Shown here piece after piece: positions 6,739 through 11,106 of a stretch of DNA of 11,106 nucleotides. The stretch's first letter is position 1; every line of letters starts with the position of its first letter. The notes beneath the pieces were generated by a model, which saw only the letters and a program-made list of their open reading frames with translations, was not told the DNA's origin and did no database searches. A program made the translations under genes and the position numbers. This DNA is from UMGS973 sp964507795 (GTDB lineage: Bacteria > Bacillota > Clostridia > Peptostreptococcales > Anaerovoracaceae), in assembly GCA_964507795.1 (NCBI GenBank), contig CAZDQV010000067.1, positions 1 through 11,106 on the forward strand, written 5' to 3'.

Positions 6739-6782
6739 TGCATCTATTATACATTGTTCAGACTATTTTGACAACAACGTTT
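6739..6782 (-). repeat. 44-bp promoter-bearing direct repeat, copy A
   Basis: This block matches 10901-10944 at 39 of 44 positions, with a 23-base stretch identical (6746-6768). On the minus strand it holds TTGTCA (6774-6769), 17 nt and TATAAT (6751-6746), a near-consensus promoter firing leftward into the small-ORF cluster with a start near 6739. It begins about 32 bases after the sbcC stop. No T-run terminator for sbcC is visible between the two, so the small ORFs could also be reached by read-through from sbcC. Confidence 0.75.
6746..6774 (-). promoter_or_regulatory. Predicted promoter of the small-ORF cluster
   Basis: TTGTCA matches the -35 at 5 of 6 positions and TATAAT matches the -10 fully, with an ideal 17-nt gap. 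The spacer sequence is identical in copy B, which suggests either recent duplication or a protein-binding site inside the promoter. Confidence 0.7.
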
Positions 6783-6814
6783 TTGTTAAACTCTAGGCCC
6801 ATTTCAAACCCCAA

Positions 6815-9580
6815 CTACCCCACTATCTTGGCAATACTCCCGCCACTTACTTCCTTGGTCACAACAATTTGCTTATCAATCCTGTTTTTAAGCTCACCCA
6901 CGTGGGATATAATTCCCACAAGGCGGTTCCCATCCGCAAGATCAGAAAGCGCGCGCATCGCCTGATTAAGCGAATCCTCATCCAGTGAGCCAAAACCTTC
7001 GTCTACAAACATGGTATCGAGCTTAACTCCACCTGCTGAAGCCTGTATCTCATCAGAAAGCCCCAAAGCAAGGGAAAGTGACGCCTTGAACGACTCTCCA
7101 CCCGAAAGAGTCTTCACACTCCTCTCCGTCCCGTTATAGTGATCGATTACGTCAAGATCAAGACCGCTCTGGCTACGGTTGTTCTCCGCTTCCCTGCGGC
7201 GTTTTAATTCATACTGCCCTCCGGACATTACCATAAAACGTGTATTGGCACGTGCAATAATCCGGTCAAAATATGTCATCTGTATATATGTTTCAAGCAT
7301 AATTTTTTCCTTGCCCGAGATATTTCCATTTGCCGTATTTGACAGAGCCTTCACCCATGTATACCGCTTCTCAAGCTCTGTAAGGGAATTCACCTTATTA
7401 AGGATATTATCAAGAGCCTGCCTGTTGGTCTGCACCCTCGCATTAATCACCTTGACCATGCTGTTACATTTATCTCTATCATTTGTTATCTCAAACTTTC
7501 TCTTTGCTTCAGCTTCCCTGTCAAGCTTCAGGTCAGAAGCAAGCTGCCCTGTAAGGTCTCCTATGCTTGACCTGTATCCGGCAATTTTCTCATTAGACTC
7601 AATCAAGCTCTTTTGAGCCTTTTGATATGATGTCTCGATCTCTTTGATTTTAATTTCTGCAGCTTCAACTTCTTTTACAGCCTCATCCCTGCTTGCAAAA
7701 GCAAGTGTCTTTTTTTCATTGTCACGCTGCAGGCTTTTTTCTTTCAATGCAGTCTTTTGGGATTCTAAATGAGTTCCCTGCTCAGAAAGTTTCTTTTCTG
7801 CATCTTTAAGTGCAGATTCCATCTTCGGTATTTTGACACCGAGTTCTTCTCTTCGTTCAACTCTTTTCTCTTCCGCTTCAACAGCTGCCTTCAATACATC
7901 TACATTGGCCAGAACTGATTTTATCTCCTTCGGAAGAGTTGTTTCTGCTGCATCTGCAGGGAGGTCTGTCCAAAGCTCCCTGACCAGTTTCTCTGTTTCT
8001 TTTATCTTCTCATCAGCCATGACTTTTGTTTCCCTGCATTCACCGCTCTTTTGCTCTGCAGCTTCACGGGCCTTATGGGCTGCTGTCCTGGCTTTTTTGA
8101 GCTCAGCTTCAGTCGGCGCATTCTCGGATTTCTTGGCAATGCAAGGATGCTCTAATGCTCCGCATACAGGGCAAGGCATGCCATCCTGCAATGTCTCTGC
8201 GATTATACCTGCCTGTTCATCTAAAAAAGCACGATGCATTTCTTCATAGCTCTGGTTTGTTTTCTCAGAAATCTCCGCCGCCTGTTTGTATCCCTGCTGA
8301 AGCTTTTCTAATTTTTTGCGCAGTTCATTACAGGCTTTGAACCTGTCTGCAAGCTCCTGGAGTTTACCTTGTCTTGCGATTTCCTTTTCGAGGCTGTTTG
8401 CAAGCTTTGCTTTTCCCTCACCTGCATCAGAGAGTGATTCGTATTCTTTTTTGAGTTTCTCAAAAGCAGCAATCTCCTGACTATATTTGGTCTTCTCCAT
8501 TTCAAGGGCTTTTTCCTGCTTGGAAATACCGTTTTCATACTCCTTTATCTGCTCTTCAAGTATGGCAAGGCTCTCATAACGCTGATACTCAGCTTCTATT
8601 TTTGCTTTAGTATCTGCAAGACTTCTGCTTCCAGGAATTCTCTTCTCTGCTGCTTCAAACTCAGATTTCAGTTTCTGATTTGTTTCAGATTCCTCAGCGA
8701 GATTAACTTTGGTTTGTTCAAGTGTCTTTTCAAGGTTTTCACGAGTCTCGATTTTTCCAAGATTCCCATTGATAATCCCAAGCTCTATGTCAGCTGTCTC
8801 AATTGACTTTTGCAAAGCTTCAAGTCTGTCACTGTCCTGCCTCAGCAGCTTTTTAATCACACCGACAACCTCATCTGCAGGCAGCTCTCCCTGCTTTGCT
8901 TTTTTGACTTCAATGCTGATAACATCATCTTCATCACATGATATGCCGTCGATATATTGTCTGATGCTTCCTTTTGCTGTATCACACTGATTCTTCAGCT
9001 CACCTGACTCATCCTTTAATTTTTGCTGCACGCTCTGGTAAAGCCCTGTTTTGAATATCTGCCGGAAGATTCCCTTGCGTTCTTCTGTTGATGCAAGCAG
9101 CAGCTTCAAAAAATCTCCCTGTGCAATCATTGCAATCTGTGAAAACTGACTGCGACTGATGCCCAGTATGTTTTCTATGGCTTCATTTACATCCCTGGCT
9201 CTGGTGAGAACACGGCCATCCGGATATTCCAGGCTTGCATCTGCTTTTTGTTTGGTAACTCCCTCGCCTCTTGTTTTGGGGCGATCATATTCCGGGTTTC
9301 GTTTGACTTTGTATTCTTTGCCTGCATATGAAAAAACAAGTTCTACTTCAGTTGGAGTAGCTGCATCAGCATATTTGGAGCGAAACATGGATACCTCACG
9401 GCTATCTCCGCTTGCTTCACCATATAGGGCATATGTAATAGCATCAAAAATTGTGGTTTTACCTGCACCTGTATCACCGGTTATAAGGTAGAGGCCGTTT
9501 GTTCCGAGTTTGTCAAGGTCAAGAACAGTTTTGCCTGCATAAGGGCCGAATGCGGATAATGTTAATTTAACAGGTCTCAT
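6815..9580 (-). CDS. sbcC: SbcC, ATPase subunit of the SbcCD nuclease (bacterial Rad50)
   Basis: This 921-residue SMC-like protein binds ATP and DNA and gates the SbcD nuclease, which opens hairpins and trims blocked DNA ends in the cytoplasm. In order: Walker A GDTGAGKTT (Lys41); a Q-loop region near FSQIAMIAQGDF (about 146-157); a long coiled coil, very rich in Glu and Lys, from about 185 to 460; the zinc hook CPVC (Cys470 and Cys473); the returning coiled coil to about 740; the ABC signature KTLSGGES (823-830); Walker B DTMFVDEGFG (Asp860, Glu861); and the H-loop His893. The start is set at 9580, not at the ATG five codons upstream, because GGGAGG lies 7 nt before it and ATGA overlaps the sbcD stop. 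Base composition is less AT-rich than the cas genes. The protein is intact, with a normal though slightly short length for the family. Confidence 0.95.
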   Translation of the reverse strand: MRPVKLTLSAFGPYAGKTVLDLDKLGTNGLYLITGDTGAGKTTIFDAITYALYGEASGDSREVSMFRSKYADAATPTEVELVFSYAGKEYKVKRNPEYDRPKTRGEGVTKQKADASLEYPDGRVLTRARDVNEAIENILGISRSQFSQIAMIAQGDFLKLLLASTEERKGIFRQIFKTGLYQSVQQKLKDESGELKNQCDTAKGSIRQYIDGISCDEDDVISIEVKKAKQGELPADEVVGVIKKLLRQDSDRLEALQKSIETADIELGIINGNLGKIETRENLEKTLEQTKVNLAEESETNQKLKSEFEAAEKRIPGSRSLADTKAKIEAEYQRYESLAILEEQIKEYENGISKQEKALEMEKTKYSQEIAAFEKLKKEYESLSDAGEGKAKLANSLEKEIARQGKLQELADRFKACNELRKKLEKLQQGYKQAAEISEKTNQSYEEMHRAFLDEQAGIIAETLQDGMPCPVCGALEHPCIAKKSENAPTEAELKKARTAAHKAREAAEQKSGECRETKVMADEKIKETEKLVRELWTDLPADAAETTLPKEIKSVLANVDVLKAAVEAEEKRVERREELGVKIPKMESALKDAEKKLSEQGTHLESQKTALKEKSLQRDNEKKTLAFASRDEAVKEVEAAEIKIKEIETSYQKAQKSLIESNEKIAGYRSSIGDLTGQLASDLKLDREAEAKRKFEITNDRDKCNSMVKVINARVQTNRQALDNILNKVNSLTELEKRYTWVKALSNTANGNISGKEKIMLETYIQMTYFDRIIARANTRFMVMSGGQYELKRRREAENNRSQSGLDLDVIDHYNGTERSVKTLSGGESFKASLSLALGLSDEIQASAGGVKLDTMFVDEGFGSLDEDSLNQAMRALSDLADGNRLVGIISHVGELKNRIDKQIVVTKEVSGGSIAKIVG

Positions 9581-10713
9581 TGTTTGTCCTCCCATATATT
9601 TTGTATCAGTTCCTGCATATACTGTGTTTGCTCTTCATCCATATTCCTGTTGTTTTGCAATGCATAGAAATCAGAAAAAAGCTCCAGAGGCGTCTTCGAT
9701 TCAACATCTGCAGCGCCATCTATCTGTGCATTGCTCCGGGTTCGTATGTTGTCATAATCAAGTTTCATAAGCCGGTGATAAACTGTTCGCAGCTTGCCGA
9801 TGGCATCCGGAATATCCTCTTCGTCTGTGAGGGTAATATGCGTATAATCCTTCTGCCATGTGGTATTTTCATAAAAGGATTTCAGTGTAAGCTCTGCATA
9901 TGTTCCTTTTAGCTCCACAAGGTCATGCTTTGGAACAAGGGCAATTGTTTTGTATGCAACATCACCTTTGGGGCCAAGCTCAACTATTGTCACACTTTTT
10001 TGATCTTTGGATTCAGAAAAAGAATATTTGAGAGGTGTGCCGCAATAACGGATTTTATCTGAGCTGCAGGTTTGAGGAGAATGAATATGGCCTAATGCCA
10101 CATAGTCAAAATCATCAAACACGGTGGCGTCTACATTGTCTGAGCCTCCGACAGATATTTCTTCTGACTCTGAGCGCTTTGCACCTGTGACAAACTGATG
10201 TGTTACCAATATGTTTCTGATATCGGGATTAAGGTTCATCTTTGAAATGGCGTATTCTATTGCTTCAGTATATGTTGTGATATCCTCTTCGCAAACTTTG
10301 CGTACATGCACAGGTTTAACAAATGGCAGCATGTATACATTAATCTCACCATATTCATCGTGCAGGGTAACAGGCACTATATCCCCGTTATATACAGGAG
10401 ACATGTGAATGCCGCCTGCATCCATGATGCGTGAAGCAAATGCTATTCTCTCCGGAGAGTCATGATTGCCGCTGATAACAAATACCTCTAATTTTCGTTT
10501 TGCAAGAGCAACAAGAAAATTATCGAACAGCTGCACAGCCTCCGCCGAAGGGACAGATTTGTCATAAACATCGCCTGCAATAATTACACAGCCAGGCATC
10601 TCCTCATCCACAATACCTATTATCTTCTTGAGTATATATTCCTGATCCTCAATCATAGAGTATTCATTCACTCTCTTGCCAAGATGAAGATCAGATAAAT
10701 GCATCAGCTTCAT
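9577..10713 (-). CDS. sbcD: SbcD, nuclease subunit of SbcCD (bacterial Mre11)
   Basis: This 378-residue calcineurin-like metallophosphoesterase is the exo- and endonuclease partner of SbcC. Its metal-binding motifs are complete: DLH (Asp8, His10), GDVYDK (Asp48), GNHDS (Asn83, His84), VTHQF (His172) and GHIH (His209, His211). The C-terminal part (about 260-378) is the usual capping and SbcC-binding region. AAGGAGG (10726-10720) stands 6 nt before the ATG. The stop overlaps the sbcC start by four bases, so the two subunits are probably made in balance. A 43-codon ORF ends inside its SD, and the promoter is probably in copy B of the 44-bp repeat. Confidence 0.96.
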   Translation of the reverse strand: MKLMHLSDLHLGKRVNEYSMIEDQEYILKKIIGIVDEEMPGCVIIAGDVYDKSVPSAEAVQLFDNFLVALAKRKLEVFVISGNHDSPERIAFASRIMDAGGIHMSPVYNGDIVPVTLHDEYGEINVYMLPFVKPVHVRKVCEEDITTYTEAIEYAISKMNLNPDIRNILVTHQFVTGAKRSESEEISVGGSDNVDATVFDDFDYVALGHIHSPQTCSSDKIRYCGTPLKYSFSESKDQKSVTIVELGPKGDVAYKTIALVPKHDLVELKGTYAELTLKSFYENTTWQKDYTHITLTDEEDIPDAIGKLRTVYHRLMKLDYDNIRTRSNAQIDGAADVESKTPLELFSDFYALQNNRNMDEEQTQYMQELIQNIWEDKQ

Positions 10714-10724
10714 AAACTTCCTCC

Positions 10725-10856
10725 TTAATCCAAATGTTTAATATATTCCGCCTTTAATCCTGTGCTCCACTTTGTTTTCAGCTGCAGTATAGCGGTATCC
10801 TCCGTAATCTTCAAGGCAGAACCCCCCTGCCCCGCCTTGAAGGTATATCTAAACAT
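10725..10856 (-). CDS. Small ORF (43 codons) upstream of sbcD, unknown function
   Basis: The ORF runs from ATG at 10856 (preceded by GGTGGGG) to TAA at 10725, which overlaps the sbcD SD, so sbcD translation could be coupled to it. The peptide opens MFRYTFKAGQGGSALKI and has no recognised motif, membrane segment or signal peptide. A perfect 9-bp inverted repeat (10809-10817 with 10834-10842) lies within it and would form a strong mRNA hairpin. It could be a real small protein, a regulatory leader or a chance frame over a structured 5' region. Confidence 0.4.
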   Translation of the reverse strand: MFRYTFKAGQGGSALKITEDTAILQLKTKWSTGLKAEYIKHLD

Positions 10857-10900
10857 ATTTCCCCACCTGTTAATTAAAGCCCTCTCAATAGAACGGGTAT

Positions 10901-10944
10901 TGCATCAATTATACATTGTTCAGACTATTTGCACAACATTGTTT
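10901..10944 (-). repeat. 44-bp promoter-bearing direct repeat, copy B (probable sbcDC promoter)
   Basis: This is the second copy of the block at 6739-6782. On the minus strand TATAAT (10913-10908) is perfect and TTGTGC (10936-10931) is a weak -35, with the same 17-nt spacer. Transcription would start near 10901 and cover the 43-codon ORF, sbcD and sbcC. A GAGAGGG motif follows 21 bases after the -10 (10886-10880), as it does 26 bases after the -10 in copy A. Confidence 0.7.
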
Positions 10945-11069
10945 CCCCTCATCATCATTTAACCACTCATGTCCTTCCTCCTTTCACTCTACAAACAAAC
11001 CTTTTACACGTTCAACGTATCATACCCCATGTACGTTTTTTGGTGCCTTGTTCTGTGCCAAAATATAAC
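10945..11069. other. Intergenic stretch without a credible gene
   Basis: I see no gene here. It contains a striking minus-strand SD (AAGGAGGAAGG, 10983-10973) followed by an ATG whose frame stops after three codons (10970-10959), and a plus-strand hairpin with a T-run (11014-11041). Confidence 0.6.
11014..11041 (+). terminator. Terminator-like hairpin on the plus strand, no associated gene
   Basis: AACGTA (11014-11019) and TACGTT (11032-11037) form a 6-bp stem, extended by an inner CAT/ATG pairing around ACCCC with one bulged T. Six T follow (11036-11041, overlapping the stem end). No plus-strand gene precedes it, so it may end an antisense or small RNA, or be chance. Confidence 0.35.
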
Positions 11070-11098
11070 AAAAAGAGGCCGTCCCGCAAACAAGCCTC
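11070..11098 (-). terminator. Rho-independent terminator of a gene beyond the right edge
   Basis: On the minus strand GAGGC (11098-11094) pairs with GCCTC (11079-11075), followed by five T (11074-11070). An inner weak pairing (GTTT with GGAC) can extend the stem. It should end a minus-strand transcript entering from the right and so insulate the sbcDC operon. Confidence 0.6.
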
Positions 11099-11106
11099 AT
11101 TTATCC

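Noticed and set aside
6745..6775. LexA/SOS box inside the promoter repeat (GTTC and GAAC elements near the -10)
   Set aside because: Only one half-site is present; there is no GAAC-N4-GTTC palindrome, so an SOS operator is not supported.
7179..9491. Plus-strand frames and one minus-strand frame (8308-8538) across sbcC
   Set aside because: They are out-of-frame shadows of a continuous SbcC with all family motifs; the Lys/Glu-rich coiled coil produces long Ser-rich antisense frames.
9581..9595. Longer SbcC starting at 9595
   Set aside because: The five extra codons cover the GGGAGG that serves the ATG at 9580, and MRPVKLTLSAFGPY is the normal SbcC opening.
1..11106. A new CRISPR type or extra defence system in the window
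   Set aside because: The gene set cas9-cas1-cas2-csn2 with a tracrRNA and 36/30 array is standard subtype II-A, and no toxin-antitoxin, restriction or transposase gene is recognisable.

Overview
The window is most likely a piece of a low-GC Firmicutes chromosome, probably Lachnospiraceae. This rests on the Cas9 and repeat type, the AT-rich cas genes, the strong GGAGG Shine-Dalgarno (SD) sites and the sbcDC sequences; the family-level call is inference. All protein genes sit on the minus strand and read right to left. The one clear plus-strand gene is the tracrRNA.

Layout from left to right. Positions 1-100 hold the leader-proximal end of a type II-A CRISPR array: two 36-nt-class repeats, the first cut by the window edge, and one 30-nt spacer. 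Positions 101-181 are the array leader, with its promoter inside the 3' end of csn2. Then come csn2 (160-831), cas2 (828-1148), cas1 (1138-2016) and cas9 (2019-6119), a tightly packed operon with overlaps or a 2-nt gap. The tracrRNA (about 6190-6302) diverges from cas9 on the plus strand, and its promoter appears to overlap the cas9 promoter. Next is a short minus-strand cluster of tiny ORFs (25 and 16 codons) and an 80-codon acidic ORF, behind a good promoter at 6746-6774. Then sbcC (6815-9580) and sbcD (9577-10713) form an operon, preceded by a 43-codon ORF (10725-10856) and a second copy of the same promoter block (10901-10944). The right edge carries a terminator for a minus-strand gene outside the window.

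How it works together. Cas1, Cas2, Csn2 and Cas9 acquire spacers next to the leader. The array is transcribed leftward from inside csn2. The tracrRNA pairs with each repeat over 26 bp plus a 6-bp lower stem, separated by a GA/AAGU bulge, so that RNase III and Cas9 can mature the guides. SbcCD is a housekeeping DNA-end and hairpin nuclease; a functional link to the CRISPR system is only suggested by position.

Most interesting signals: (1) the array leader RNA contains a 20-nt segment that can pair without interruption with the first repeat (14 Watson-Crick and 6 G-U pairs), plus a second 9-nt perfect anti-repeat; (2) the tracrRNA 5' end contains an 11-nt repeat-like segment that forms a perfect inverted repeat with its own anti-repeat; (3) the cas9 and tracrRNA promoters seem to interlock; (4) a 44-bp promoter block is duplicated upstream of sbcD and of the small-ORF cluster, which could send antisense transcription through the tracrRNA into cas9. 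The CRISPR-Cas locus itself is a recognisable II-A system, not a new type.
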